In this document: piece by piece, positions 55,349 to 63,916 of the stretch
Layout of the letters: each line of letters opens with the position of its first letter
Position numbering within the stretch: the first letter of the stretch is position 1
From: Salinibacillus kushneri
Lineage (GTDB): Bacteria; Bacillota; Bacilli; Bacillales; Alkalibacillaceae
Length of the DNA: 64,000 nt
Reading direction: 5' to 3'
NCBI RefSeq assembly: GCF_900111405.1
Contig: NZ_FOHJ01000002.1
Coordinates: forward strand, 375,407 to 439,406
Notes under the pieces: generated by a model
The model's database searches: none
What the model saw: the letters and a program-made list of their open reading frames with translations, nothing else
What the model was told of the DNA's origin: nothing
Program-made: the position numbers and the translations under genes

Positions 55349-55705
55349 TTGAGGATACCAATTTTGAAGCTGCATAACTATTTGCTGATTTCTATTCAAA
55401 CGGAGTTAGATGATAAGACGGCTATTCAGTTTCAAGAGGATTTGTTAAATAAAATTCATGAAACATGGGCAACAGGAGTTGTCATCGATTTAACTTCCGT
55501 AGAAATTATTGATTCTTATATTGCCAAAATATTAGGAGACGTTGTATCGATGTCTGATTTAATGGGTGCTAAGGTTGTCCTAACAGGTATACAGCCAGCT
55601 GTAGCCATGACGCTGATTGACTTAGGAATACATTTAAAAGATGTACCAACAGCACTTGACTTAGAACAGGGTCTTATAAAATTGAGACAGGAATTGGAGG
55701 AATAA
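55349..55705 (+). CDS. rsbS: Stressosome antagonist RsbS
   Basis: Single STAS-domain protein of 118 residues that binds RsbT until phosphorylated. The phosphoserine equivalent lies in [15 protein letters not shown] near residue 56, and [16 protein letters not shown] follows. TTG 55349 lies seven bases after AAGGAG, which spans the end of rsbR. Confidence 0.95.
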   Translation: MRIPILKLHNYLLISIQTELDDKTAIQFQEDLLNKIHETWATGVVIDLTSVEIIDSYIAKILGDVVSMSDLMGAKVVLTGIQPAVAMTLIDLGIHLKDVPTALDLEQGLIKLRQELEE

Positions 55706-55706
55706 T

Positions 55707-56117
55707 ATGATGGATAATCATTTCCAATCCTGTATCCCTATACAGAAAGAGTGGGATATTGTTGCGGCACGACAACAAGGCCGGGATTTTTCAAAACAAA
55801 TAGGCTTTGGTGCCGTCGACCAGGCAAGAATCGCAACAGCAATATCCGAACTAGCCAGAAATATATATTTATATGCACAAAAAGGAGCAATTTGCTTTGA
55901 ATACATTGAAGATATGGAACATAAAGGAATTAAAATTATAGCCTCGGATGAGGGTCCGGGTATTTCGGATATTAGTAGAGTGATGGAGGATGGCTATACA
56001 ACATCTGGGGGATTAGGGGCTGGACTTCCTGGAATTAAACGGTTAATGGATCATTTTGATATCTATTCAGAGGAAGGTAAGGGTACCGAAGTGACGATTC
56101 AAAAGTGGCTTCGTTAA
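55707..56117 (+). CDS. rsbT: Serine/threonine kinase RsbT
   Basis: GHKL-fold kinase of 136 residues that phosphorylates RsbS and RsbR and then activates RsbU. The N-box TAISELARNIYLYA near 48, the G1 box IIASDEGPGISDI near 78 and the G2 box GGLGAGLPGIKRLMD near 103 are all seen. ATG 55707 and ATG 55710 both follow GGAGG. The start is uncertain by one codon. Confidence 0.95.
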   Translation: MMDNHFQSCIPIQKEWDIVAARQQGRDFSKQIGFGAVDQARIATAISELARNIYLYAQKGAICFEYIEDMEHKGIKIIASDEGPGISDISRVMEDGYTTSGGLGAGLPGIKRLMDHFDIYSEEGKGTEVTIQKWLR

Positions 56118-56127
56118 GGGGGAGTAA

Positions 56128-57120
56128 ATGGTCTTGGAAAAATACAAAAATTTATTAAAGTACTATTTAGCAACAAAGGATGAAGGAGCATTATATCGTG
56201 CTGATCAATTTAGTAAACGATCTTTGCAGCAAGATATATCTCCTGATGAAATTGTCCAAATACATATTGATGCCTTACAGGATTTGTATCCAGACTTGCC
56301 TGAGGAAATGCGATTATCTCTTCATTTCCTTTTAGAAACCATGATTTCCTATGGAATTGCCCATCAGGAATTTCGAGCATTAAGAGAAAAACAGTTTGAG
56401 CTAAAATCAGAAATTGAAGTAGCAGCGAATATGCAAAATACATTATTAAACACAGTTATTCCCGATGATGGTGCACTTGATATTGGCGCCATTTCGGTTG
56501 CGGCTCATCAGATGAACGGGGATTACTATCATTTCATTAATGATCAGAAAAACATAGGTGTTGCCATTGCGGATGTGATTGGAAAGGGTATACCTGCCGC
56601 TTTATGTATGTCCATGATAAAGTATGCATTGGATACGTTTCCTGCTAATCTGTCGAATCCGCAGACGATATTGCAACTATTAAATCGGGTTGTGGAACGG
56701 AATGTGGAGCCGGGGATGTTCATTACAATGTTTTACGGTTACTATAACCAGGAAGACCATTTGTTCCATTATTCGTCTGCTGGTCATGAACCAGGATTAT
56801 TTTATCATGCATTATCTAATACATTTGAAAAAATTGAAGCCAAGGGTATTGTATTAGGTGTTCAAAAGGACGTTACGTATCAACAGTATTCAAAATATTT
56901 GTCTATTGGAGATATGGTCATCTTGTTTACAGATGGTGTCACGGAATGCAGGCGAGGAGATCAATTTATTCAAAAAGAAGAAATTGTAGATGTCATTAAG
57001 GAATACATACATTTATCTGCACAGGAAATGGTGGATCAGGTTTATCGCTACTTTGAACGGTTACAGGATTTTGATTTACGCGATGACTTTACATTAATTA
57101 TTCTGAGGCGAAAGTACTAG
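56128..57120 (+). CDS. rsbU: PP2C-type phosphatase RsbU
   Basis: Environmental-stress phosphatase that removes phosphate from RsbV-P. Residues 1-85 form the RsbT-binding domain, then an SpoIIE/PP2C catalytic domain: GAISVAAHQMNGDYYHF near 128, VAIADVIGKGIPAALCMSM near 153 and the last metal site RDDFTLIILRR (LRDDFTL). It is 330 residues long. ATG 56128 is only three bases after GGGGGAG; TTG 56134, nine bases after it, is the alternative. Confidence 0.94.
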   Translation: MVLEKYKNLLKYYLATKDEGALYRADQFSKRSLQQDISPDEIVQIHIDALQDLYPDLPEEMRLSLHFLLETMISYGIAHQEFRALREKQFELKSEIEVAANMQNTLLNTVIPDDGALDIGAISVAAHQMNGDYYHFINDQKNIGVAIADVIGKGIPAALCMSMIKYALDTFPANLSNPQTILQLLNRVVERNVEPGMFITMFYGYYNQEDHLFHYSSAGHEPGLFYHALSNTFEKIEAKGIVLGVQKDVTYQQYSKYLSIGDMVILFTDGVTECRRGDQFIQKEEIVDVIKEYIHLSAQEMVDQVYRYFERLQDFDLRDDFTLIILRRKY

Positions 57121-57130
57121 AAGGTTTAAT

Positions 57131-57156
57131 GTTTAAATTTATTTGTGAAAGGGAAA
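57131..57156 (+). promoter_or_regulatory. Sigma-B-type promoter before rsbV
   Basis: GTTTAA (57131-57136), 14 bases, GGGAAA (57151-57156). This fits the sigma-B pattern GTTTAA-N12-15-GGGTAT with two changes at the -10. In B. subtilis the same position holds the autoregulatory promoter that transcribes rsbV-rsbW-sigB-rsbX. Confidence 0.65.
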
Positions 57157-57197
57157 GTACATAAAAGTCAATAAAATAATTTTTGGAGGTTCGGAAC

Positions 57198-57527
57198 ATG
57201 AATTTAAGTATTGATGTTTCTCGAACAGATGACATTCATTATGTCAAACTATCAGGGGAAATTGATGTGTATACAGCACCGAAATTAAAAGAAACGATTT
57301 TGCCTTTAACTGAAGAAGAAGGTGTTTCCGTTAGAGTTGACTTAGAGAAAATTAATTATATGGATAGTACCGGTTTAGGTGTATTTATTAGTGGTTTGAA
57401 GTCGGCTAAAGAACATCAATCAGAGCTGATTTTAATGAATTTGCATGAGCGTGTATATAGATTGTTTGATATCACCGGCTTAAAAGAAGTTTTTAAAATA
57501 GAAAATACGGTTCGGGGTGGAAACTAA
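57198..57527 (+). CDS. rsbV: Anti-anti-sigma factor RsbV
   Basis: STAS-domain partner of 109 residues, the B. subtilis length. In dephosphorylated form it binds RsbW and frees SigB. The phosphoserine is in NYMDSTGLGVFISGL near residue 57. ATG 57198 lies nine bases after GGAGG. The TTG at 57183 precedes that site. The stop overlaps the rsbW start (TAATG). Confidence 0.96.
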   Translation: MNLSIDVSRTDDIHYVKLSGEIDVYTAPKLKETILPLTEEEGVSVRVDLEKINYMDSTGLGVFISGLKSAKEHQSELILMNLHERVYRLFDITGLKEVFKIENTVRGGN

Positions 57528-58006
57528 TGCAGGAACCTTTTGACTTTATTGAAATTAAAATACCAGCCAAGCCGGAGTACGTTGGGATTGTTCGATTATC
57601 GATTTCAGGAATTGCCAATCGACTGGGATTCTCATTTGAAGAAATTGAAGACTTAAAAATAGCAGTTTCAGAAGCGATAACCAATACAGTTCAACATGCT
57701 TATCAGGGGGTAGAAGACGGAGAAGTCACTATAGGATTTGGTCTGTACCATGATCGTTTGGAAATCATGGTAGCTGATCGTGGCGGAAGCTTTGATTTAT
57801 CTGAAATCAAACAGGAAATTGGACCATATAGACCTGAAGAATCCATCGAAGGGTTGAGAGAAGGGGGGTTTGGTTTATTCTTAATTGAAGAGTTAATGGA
57901 TAAATTAGAAATAAATAACGATTATGGCGTGATAGTTATAATGACCAAACATCTCCATAAAAATGGGGTGGAATCGAATGACGACGAAATCTCAACCACA
58001 CAATGA
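57527..58006 (+). CDS. rsbW: Anti-sigma-B factor and kinase RsbW
   Basis: GHKL-fold kinase of 159 residues that binds SigB and phosphorylates RsbV. It has the N-box IAVSEAITNTVQHAY near 45, the G1-type MVADRGGSFDLSE near 82 and the glycine-rich LREGGFGLFLIEELMDK near 113. It starts in the rsbV stop and overlaps sigB by 29 bases, so the three proteins are coupled. Confidence 0.96.
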   Translation: MQEPFDFIEIKIPAKPEYVGIVRLSISGIANRLGFSFEEIEDLKIAVSEAITNTVQHAYQGVEDGEVTIGFGLYHDRLEIMVADRGGSFDLSEIKQEIGPYRPEESIEGLREGGFGLFLIEELMDKLEINNDYGVIVIMTKHLHKNGVESNDDEISTTQ

Positions 58007-58769
58007 TTACGAGGATGAAGTTTACAAATGGATTAAAACATTGCAGGAGGACCCCAATAATGAAGCTATTCATGAAATGCTGGTTCTGGAGTTTGAGAAT
58101 TTAGTCCAATCGATCGCGAGTAAATATTCCAAGAATAGCTCCATCCATGAAGACCTTGTACAAGTTGGCATGCTAGGATTAATGGCAGCTATCAAACGTT
58201 ATGATTCATCGGTAGGTAAATCCTTTGAGGCATTTGCGATACCTACGATTGTAGGGGAAATGAAGCGGTACATTCGGGATAAAACGTGGAGTGTGCATGT
58301 TCCTAGGCGCATCAAAGAACTTGGACCTAAAATTAAAAAAGCAGCTGATGAGCTAACAAGTAATCTGCAATATTCCCCATCTGTAAAAGAGATTGCTGAT
58401 TATCTTAATGTAAGTGAGGAAGAAGTGCTGGAAGCGATGGAAATGAGTCAAAGCTACCGAGCATTATCTGCTGATCGGAAAATGGAATCAGATTCAGATG
58501 GAGGAAAGGTGTCGATTCTTGACATAGTAGGATCGAAAGACGACAGTTATAACCAGGTCGACTATAAAATGTTACTGGAGAAATTAATGCCCGTACTATC
58601 CCAGCGTGAACGGCAAATTATTCAGTATATTTATTTTGATAATAAAAGTCAAAAGGAAACTGGAAATTGTCTTGGCATCTCACAAATGCATGTATCCCGT
58701 CTTCAGAGACGTGCTTTAAGAAAACTTCGGGATGCCCTTCAGTCACAAAGTCCGGAGGTTTTATTTTGA
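57978..58769 (+). CDS. sigB: RNA polymerase sigma-B factor
   Basis: General stress sigma factor of 263 residues. Region 2 is EDLVQVGMLGLMAAIKRYD...FEAFAIPTIVGEMKRYIRDKTW near 55-105, and region 4 ends LGISQMHVSRLQRRALRKL near 235. I chose ATG 57978 because GGGGTGG lies seven bases upstream and the product then has the usual length. The frame opens 15 bases earlier at 57963. Its start lies inside rsbW. Confidence 0.96.
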   Translation: MTTKSQPHNDYEDEVYKWIKTLQEDPNNEAIHEMLVLEFENLVQSIASKYSKNSSIHEDLVQVGMLGLMAAIKRYDSSVGKSFEAFAIPTIVGEMKRYIRDKTWSVHVPRRIKELGPKIKKAADELTSNLQYSPSVKEIADYLNVSEEEVLEAMEMSQSYRALSADRKMESDSDGGKVSILDIVGSKDDSYNQVDYKMLLEKLMPVLSQRERQIIQYIYFDNKSQKETGNCLGISQMHVSRLQRRALRKLRDALQSQSPEVLF

Positions 58770-59368
58770 GTGGTAAAAATTATAATATGGAGGTATCGGT
58801 GTTTCAAGAAGCGAAAATAGGCAATCATTGTAACGGTGACTGTTTTTTTTATAAGGAGACAGACAAGCAGTTTATATCTGTTTTAGCTGATGGACTAGGA
58901 AGTGGTAAGGATGCGAAGGAGTCTTCGGAAGCGGTCATCAATGTGATGGAAAATCATTATGCAGAACCAATTGATCATTTAATCAAGCGATGTAACCACC
59001 AGCTCATGCATAAGCGTGGAGCTGTATTAGGTATTCTCAAAATTGATTTTATAGAACATACTTATTCTTTAACTTCTATAGGCAATATTGGTATAACGTT
59101 GATTCATACTAATGGAAAGAAGAAGCGAACCATTCCGACTCCTGGGTATTTGCCTGGTTATGGTCATCCATACAAGATTAACCGCGAGAAGCTTGAAACA
59201 GGTCAAACTTTTTTAATGTATTCGGATGGTGTTGATGAGCGAAAGTTGTTAACAGGCATGAGTAACTTTGAGGATGTAGCAGGAATTACAAACACATATG
59301 CAAAGTTTCATGAAGAAAAGCAAACGGATGACACAACCTTAATGGCAATGCGATATGATAAAATATAG
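58766..59368 (+). CDS. rsbX: Feedback phosphatase RsbX
   Basis: PP2C/SpoIIE-type phosphatase that resets the stressosome by removing phosphate from RsbS and RsbR. The 200-residue product has CNGDCFFYKETDKQFISVLADGLGSG near 24-48 and the C-terminal QTDDTTLMAMRYD. TTG 58766 overlaps the sigB stop (TTGA) and lies seven bases after GGAGG. The longer frame to 58667 lies within sigB. Confidence 0.93.
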   Translation: MSGKNYNMEVSVFQEAKIGNHCNGDCFFYKETDKQFISVLADGLGSGKDAKESSEAVINVMENHYAEPIDHLIKRCNHQLMHKRGAVLGILKIDFIEHTYSLTSIGNIGITLIHTNGKKKRTIPTPGYLPGYGHPYKINREKLETGQTFLMYSDGVDERKLLTGMSNFEDVAGITNTYAKFHEEKQTDDTTLMAMRYDKI

Positions 59369-59374
59369 TTCCCA

Positions 59375-59398
59375 GGCCCTTTCGAAGGGTCTTTTTTA
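59375..59398 (+). terminator. Terminator of the rsb-sigB operon
   Basis: GGCCCTT pairs with AAGGGTC (one G-T pair) around TCG, followed by T6. Confidence 0.8.
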
Positions 59399-59517
59399 TG
59401 GCCTTTAATCCATGTCAAAAACAGTTTATGACAGCCTTTTTCTTTTTTTGCCTATCTTTTGGTAAAATGAATATGGCGATGTAGATTAGATTTTTACAAT
59501 ATCGAGGAGGAAGTACT

Positions 59518-61686
59518 TTGAAGGAAGCGACGAATGAACAAATGATTGTAAAAGAAGTTAGTCAATCATTAAAACTATCAGAATCCATCACACAAAAAGT
59601 CATTCATATGCTCCAAGAGGGGAATACTGTTCCATTTATAGCCAGATATAGGAAGGAAGCAACGGGTGGCTTAGATGAGGTTCAAATAAAGGAAATTGAA
59701 GATAAGTATGAATATCAAGTTCAGCTACATAACCGTAAAGAAGAGGTTATTCGCTTAATTGATGAACAAGGAAAACTAACAGATGAACTTCAACAGGAAA
59801 TTACTGCGGCAAATCAACTTCAACGTGTTGAAGATTTATACCGTCCGTATAAGCAAAAAAGAAGAACACGGGCGACGATTGCAAAAGAAAAAGGTTTGGA
59901 ACCTTTAGCTGAAAAAGTTTACCAAAACCAATCAGATCTTAATATACAAACTGAAGCTCTTGACTTTTTCTCTGATGAACATGAGTTAACAACCATTGAA
60001 GAAGTATTAGCCGGTGTTAATGATATTATTGCGGAATGGATTTCTGATGAACCGAAGTTTAGAGAAAAAATTAGAAACGACACACTCCACCGGGGATTAC
60101 TCGAGACAAAAGGGAAAAATGAAGAGCAGGATGAAAAGGGAATCTATCATATGTACTATGATTTCCAGGAAGCAGTGCGAAAAATTGCTTCGCACCGTGT
60201 TTTAGCTGTTAATCGTGGGGAAAAAGAGGATATTTTAAAGGTTACTATCATTCCACCAGAGGAACAGATCTTAATGTATTTACAAGATGAAGTATTGGAT
60301 AAGCCAAATACTGAAATAAAAGAAGTATTGGTGAATGCCATACAAGATTCATACAAACGTTTGATTGGTCCGTCAATTGAAAGAGAAATCCGTAATACAT
60401 TAACAGAAAATGCAGAAGAACATGCTATACAAATTTTCTCCAAAAACTTAAGAAACTTATTGCTACAGCCGCCTTTAAAAGGAAAAACCGTTTTAGGTGT
60501 CGATCCTGCTTATCGTACAGGCTGTAAATTATCTGTTGTAGATGAAACAGGAAAAGCAGGGGACATTGCTGTGATGTACCCTACTCCTCCTAAAAATGAT
60601 AAAGATGGTGCTGAGAAAACCTTTTTACGAATGATTGAGGGATATCCGGTGGAAATCGTTGCAATAGGAAATGGAACAGCATCCAGAGAAACGGAGCAAT
60701 TTGTAGCAGACATGATCCAAAAACATGAACTCGATATTTCCTATATTATTGTTAACGAAGCAGGAGCTAGTGTTTATTCGGCTTCGAAGCTCGCTCGTGA
60801 AGAATTTCCAGATTTAAAAGTAGAGGAAAGAAGTGCTATTTCCATTGCAAGACGACTCCAGGATCCGCTGAGTGAATTGGTAAAGATTGATCCAAAATCG
60901 ATTGGTGTGGGACAATATCAACATGATGTAAGTCAAAAGAGACTTAGTGAATCTCTTACCTTTGTCGTTGAAACAGTCGTAAACCAAGTTGGTGTGAATG
61001 TAAATACAGCTTCAGCATCGCTGCTGCAGTATGTTTCAGGCTTAAATAAAACAGTTGCCAATAATATCGTCAAATATAGAGACGAAAACGGTAAATTAGA
61101 TAGTAGAGAACAGTTAAAGAAGGTTCCTCGCCTAGGAGCCAAAACATTTGAACAGGCAATTGGCTTTCTGCGTATTACGGATGGTGTGGAACCCTTAGAT
61201 GGCACACCCATTCACCCAGAAAGTTATGATCAAACCAAAAATCTTTTACATCAATTAAAATTATCCACAGATGATTTAGGTAAAACAGAATTAGTTGATG
61301 CATTAAATCAAATTGAGTTAAGGGGAATGGCTAATCAGCTTGAAATTGGTGTACCAACACTTCAAGATATCGTGGAAGCACTGAAAAAACCAAAACGTGA
61401 TCCACGTGATGATTTAGAAAAACCCATTCTGAAGAAAGATGTACTTTCAATGGAAGATTTAAAGCCGGGTATGGAATTACAAGGTACAGTTCGAAATGTT
61501 GTTGATTTTGGTGCATTTGTAGATATTGGTGTAAAACAGGATGGTTTAGTGCATATTTCCAAGCTCTCTGATAACTTTGTTAAAAATCCGCTGGATGTAG
61601 TAGCGGTAGGAGATATTGTGACGGTTTGGATTGACGAAGTCAATATGGACCGGGAACGAATTGCCCTAACTATGATTAAACCTTAG
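59518..61686 (+). CDS. tex: Tex-family RNA-binding protein
   Basis: Transcription accessory protein Tex (B. subtilis YdcI) of 722 residues. Domains in order: N-terminal helical part with VPFIARYRKEATGGLDEVQI near 35, YqgF/RuvX-like domain near 325-450 (GVDPAYRTGCKLSVVDETG), helix-hairpin-helix near 500-560 (LNKTVANNIVKYRDENG) and a C-terminal S1 domain (LQGTVRNVVDFGAFVDIGV) near 655-720. TTG 59518 lies seven bases after GAGGAGG. It is placed after rsbX as in B. subtilis. No terminator is seen before the oppositely oriented cmpA. Confidence 0.94.
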   Translation: MKEATNEQMIVKEVSQSLKLSESITQKVIHMLQEGNTVPFIARYRKEATGGLDEVQIKEIEDKYEYQVQLHNRKEEVIRLIDEQGKLTDELQQEITAANQLQRVEDLYRPYKQKRRTRATIAKEKGLEPLAEKVYQNQSDLNIQTEALDFFSDEHELTTIEEVLAGVNDIIAEWISDEPKFREKIRNDTLHRGLLETKGKNEEQDEKGIYHMYYDFQEAVRKIASHRVLAVNRGEKEDILKVTIIPPEEQILMYLQDEVLDKPNTEIKEVLVNAIQDSYKRLIGPSIEREIRNTLTENAEEHAIQIFSKNLRNLLLQPPLKGKTVLGVDPAYRTGCKLSVVDETGKAGDIAVMYPTPPKNDKDGAEKTFLRMIEGYPVEIVAIGNGTASRETEQFVADMIQKHELDISYIIVNEAGASVYSASKLAREEFPDLKVEERSAISIARRLQDPLSELVKIDPKSIGVGQYQHDVSQKRLSESLTFVVETVVNQVGVNVNTASASLLQYVSGLNKTVANNIVKYRDENGKLDSREQLKKVPRLGAKTFEQAIGFLRITDGVEPLDGTPIHPESYDQTKNLLHQLKLSTDDLGKTELVDALNQIELRGMANQLEIGVPTLQDIVEALKKPKRDPRDDLEKPILKKDVLSMEDLKPGMELQGTVRNVVDFGAFVDIGVKQDGLVHISKLSDNFVKNPLDVVAVGDIVTVWIDEVNMDRERIALTMIKP

Positions 61687-61705
61687 GTAAAATAGTGTTA
61701 AAGCA

Positions 61706-61837
61706 TTATGTTTGTGATTTTTCATTATGGACGAACCTGCGTTGATAAAAAAACCAGCATTGGTTTAACATCTTAATTTGATAAATATCCTTTTTACGAA
61801 ATGCGTTTTGCATTTGTTTTAAAAACCAATTTGGCAT
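61706..61837 (-). CDS. cmpA: Cortex morphogenetic protein CmpA
   Basis: A 43-codon gene on the minus strand between tex and ydcK, the place of cmpA in B. subtilis. ATG 61837 is preceded by GGAGGGG. The product begins MPNWFLKQMQNAFRKKDIY and continues LNQCWFFYQRRF, which matches the CmpA family (MPNWLKKQMQKAF and LNQCWYFY in B. subtilis as I remember it). CmpA delays spore cortex formation by delivering damaged SpoIVA for ClpXP digestion. It shows that the species has a sporulation programme. Easily missed because of its length. Confidence 0.9.
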   Translation of the reverse strand: MPNWFLKQMQNAFRKKDIYQIKMLNQCWFFYQRRFVHNEKSQT

Positions 61838-61925
61838 AGTACCCCTCCATAATAAATTGGTTTATATTTATGTTATGCAAAACAATCAATAAGGTTTATA
61901 TGTATTTTGTTGAATTCAAGAATAG

Positions 61926-61950
61926 CCTTCCCAATAAAGGGAAGGTTTTC
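61926..61950 (+). terminator. Terminator-like hairpin after tex/cmpA
   Basis: CCTTCCC (61926-61932) pairs with GGGAAGG (61939-61945) around AATAAA, then TTTTC. On the plus strand it would end tex transcripts that have passed over cmpA. Confidence 0.65.
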
Positions 61951-62032
61951 TTTCTGGTATAGTTAAATTATTATTGTGAACAGTACTTTTTAACGATACA
62001 ATATGTATATCTTAATGATTCGGGGTACTTTT

Positions 62033-62476
62033 ATGGACAATACAGAGCTTTCTCACTTAGTCAAACAAATTTCATTAAAGTCCTTTCAAAAACCTTTTAA
62101 AGATGAGGTAGTATTTAACAAGCGTCTACGAACAACAGGTGGACGGTATTTACCTTCGCTACGAAGAATTGAGATTAATCCTAAGTATTTGGATGAATTA
62201 GGTATGGATGATTTAGTCGGGATTATTAAACATGAACTATGTCACTATCATTTACATGTCGAAGGAAAAGGTTATCAGCATCGTGATCATGATTTTAGAG
62301 AATTACTTAAAAAAACGAACGCTCCACGTCACTGTCGACCACTTCCATCAAAAGAAAACGAAAGACTTCATCAATATCAATGTACACAGTGCGGGCGTCT
62401 TTATAAAAGAAAGCGAAGAGTTGATACGTCAAAGTATAGATGTGGTAAATGCAAGGGTAAACTAAAAAAGGTTTAA
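62033..62476 (+). CDS. ydcK: SprT-like zinc metalloprotease-family protein
   Basis: SprT-family protein of 147 residues, homologous to B. subtilis YdcK. The zinc motif HELCHYHLH (HExxH as HELCH) is near residue 75, and a C-terminal zinc ribbon has C-x-x-C pairs in YQCTQCGRLYKRKRR and YRCGKCKGKL. TTGGRYLPSLRRIEINPKYL precedes the motif. ATG 62033 gives the family N-terminus; the ribosome site is weak (GGGG). Physiological role unknown. It is the last protein gene before the stable-RNA cluster. Confidence 0.92.
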   Translation: MDNTELSHLVKQISLKSFQKPFKDEVVFNKRLRTTGGRYLPSLRRIEINPKYLDELGMDDLVGIIKHELCHYHLHVEGKGYQHRDHDFRELLKKTNAPRHCRPLPSKENERLHQYQCTQCGRLYKRKRRVDTSKYRCGKCKGKLKKV

Positions 62477-62574
62477 AAAGATATTGACGAAAACTCTGAA
62501 ACCATGTTAAATTAAATAAGCCTTAGGAAAGACAGCCCTTTTCAAACTTACACATAAAAGTTATTAAAAAGGGT

Positions 62575-62603
62575 TTGACAAAAAGAACAAAACATTGTAT
62601 TAT
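62575..62603 (+). promoter_or_regulatory. Promoter of the tRNA cluster
   Basis: TTGACA (62575-62580), 17 bases, TATTAT (62598-62603), 38 bases before tRNA-Asn. The perfect -35 is typical of stable-RNA promoters. A second pair, TTGACG-N17-TTAAAT, lies about 90 bases upstream. Confidence 0.75.
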
Positions 62604-62641
62604 ATTTAACGTCGTAATAAAGACACCACATTTTAACACAT

Positions 62642-62716
62642 TCCACCGTAGCTCAGTGGTAGAGCAATCGGCTGTTAACCGATCGGTCGTAGGTTCGAAT
62701 CCTACCGGTGGAGCCA
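62642..62716 (+). tRNA. tRNA-Asn (GTT)
   Basis: The acceptor TCCACCG pairs with CGGTGGA, the anticodon loop is CTGTTAA, the T-arm contains GGTTCGAATCC, and CCA is encoded. Confidence 0.97.
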
Positions 62717-62718
62717 GT

Positions 62719-62809
62719 GGAGAAGTACTCAAGTGGCTGAAGAGGCGCCCCTGCTAAGGGTGTAGGTCGCGTAAGCGGCGCGAGGGTTCAAATCCCTCCT
62801 TCTCCGCCA
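62719..62809 (+). tRNA. tRNA-Ser (GCT)
   Basis: The acceptor GGAGAAG pairs with CTTCTCC. The anticodon is GCT in CCTGCTAAGG, the variable arm is long as in serine tRNAs (GTGTAGGTCGCGTAAGCGGC), and CCA is encoded. Confidence 0.97.
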
Positions 62810-62813
62810 TTAT

Positions 62814-62885
62814 GGCCCGTTGGTCAAGTGGTTAAGACACCGCCCTTTCACGGCGGTAACACGGGTTCGAATCCCGTACGGGTCA
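62814..62885 (+). tRNA. tRNA-Glu (TTC), CCA not encoded
   Basis: The acceptor GGCCCGT pairs with ACGGGTC (one G-T pair). The anticodon loop is CTTTCAC. The gene ends in A followed by T-run, so the CCA end must be added after transcription. It is the only one of the twelve without encoded CCA. Confidence 0.96.
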
Positions 62886-62913
62886 TTTTTTCTTTTTACA
62901 AACAAAACTAGTA

Positions 62914-62990
62914 GGTCCGGTAGTTCAGCTGGTTAGAATGCCTGCCTGTCACGCAGGAGGTCGCGGGTTCGAGTCCCGTCCGGACCGCCA
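62914..62990 (+). tRNA. tRNA-Asp (GTC)
   Basis: The acceptor GGTCCGG pairs with CCGGACC, the anticodon is GTC in CTGTCAC, and CCA is encoded. Confidence 0.97.
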
Positions 62991-63001
62991 TTGTTGATTG
63001 T

Positions 63002-63076
63002 TGGGCCATAGCCAAGCGGTAAGGCATCGGGTTTTGATCCCGTGATGCGCTGGTTCGAATCCAGCTGGCCCAGCCA
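63002..63076 (+). tRNA. tRNA-Gln (TTG)
   Basis: The acceptor TGGGCCA pairs with TGGCCCA, the anticodon is TTG in GTTTTGATC, and CCA is encoded. Confidence 0.97.
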
Positions 63077-63154
63077 TTTTTATTTGCCATAAAACAGAGC
63101 AAAAAAATTGGTTCTAAACCCATGATCTATTATGTTTCTCTAATTTTAATAAGA

Positions 63155-63230
63155 GAGCCATTAGCTCAGTTGGTAGAGCATCTGACTTTTAATCAGAGGG
63201 TCGGAGGTTCGAATCCTCCATGGCTCACCA
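63155..63230 (+). tRNA. tRNA-Lys (TTT)
   Basis: The acceptor GAGCCAT pairs with ATGGCTC, the anticodon loop is CTTTTAA, and CCA is encoded. A gap of 78 bases separates it from tRNA-Gln. Confidence 0.97.
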
Positions 63231-63238
63231 CTACCTTT

Positions 63239-63323
63239 GCGGGTGTGGCGGAATTGGCAGACGCGCTAGATTTAGGATCTAGTGTCTTACGACGTGGGGG
63301 TTCGACTCCCTCCACCCGCACCA
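63239..63323 (+). tRNA. tRNA-Leu (TAG)
   Basis: The acceptor GCGGGTG pairs with CACCCGC. The anticodon loop is TTTAGGA inside CTAGA/TCTAG, there is a long variable arm, and CCA is encoded. Confidence 0.97.
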
Positions 63324-63334
63324 TTTTATTTTAT

Positions 63335-63421
<87 letters not shown>

Positions 63422-63442
63422 ATAAAAGTTCTAAAAGAACTA

Positions 63443-63471
63443 TTGCAAAGATTTTGCGGATGTGTTACTAT
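63443..63471 (+). promoter_or_regulatory. Internal promoter before tRNA-Arg and the rRNA operon
   Basis: TTGCAA (63443-63448), 17 bases, TACTAT (63466-63471), 19 bases upstream of tRNA-Arg. It lies in the only sizeable gap in the second half of the cluster and may be the promoter of the rRNA operon. Confidence 0.5.
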
Positions 63472-63489
63472 AAATCTTGTCGCAAAAAA

Positions 63490-63566
<77 letters not shown>

Positions 63567-63572
63567 TACGCC

Positions 63573-63649
63573 CGGGAAGTAGCTCAGCTTGGTAGAGCAC
63601 ATGGTTTGGGACCATGGGGTCGCAGGTTCGAATCCTGTCTTCCCGACCA
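63573..63649 (+). tRNA. tRNA-Pro (TGG)
   Basis: The acceptor CGGGAAG pairs with CTTCCCG, the anticodon is TGG in TTTGGGA, and CCA is encoded. Confidence 0.97.
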
Positions 63650-63665
63650 GTAAAAAATAAATATT

Positions 63666-63739
63666 GCGGGTGTAGTTTAGTGGTAAAACCTCAGCCTTCC
63701 AAGCTGATGTCGTGGGTTCGATTCCCATCACCCGCTCCA
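63666..63739 (+). tRNA. tRNA-Gly (TCC)
   Basis: The acceptor GCGGGTG pairs with CACCCGC, the anticodon is TCC in CTTCCAA, and CCA is encoded. Confidence 0.97.
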
Positions 63740-63744
63740 TAATG

Positions 63745-63821
<77 letters not shown>

Positions 63822-63916
63822 TTAAAAATATTATTCGAACCTTGAAAACTGAACAAAACAACCAGTACGTCAATTCGCTATTTTGATAGCATTGATGAAT
63901 GAGCAACAGGAAAACT

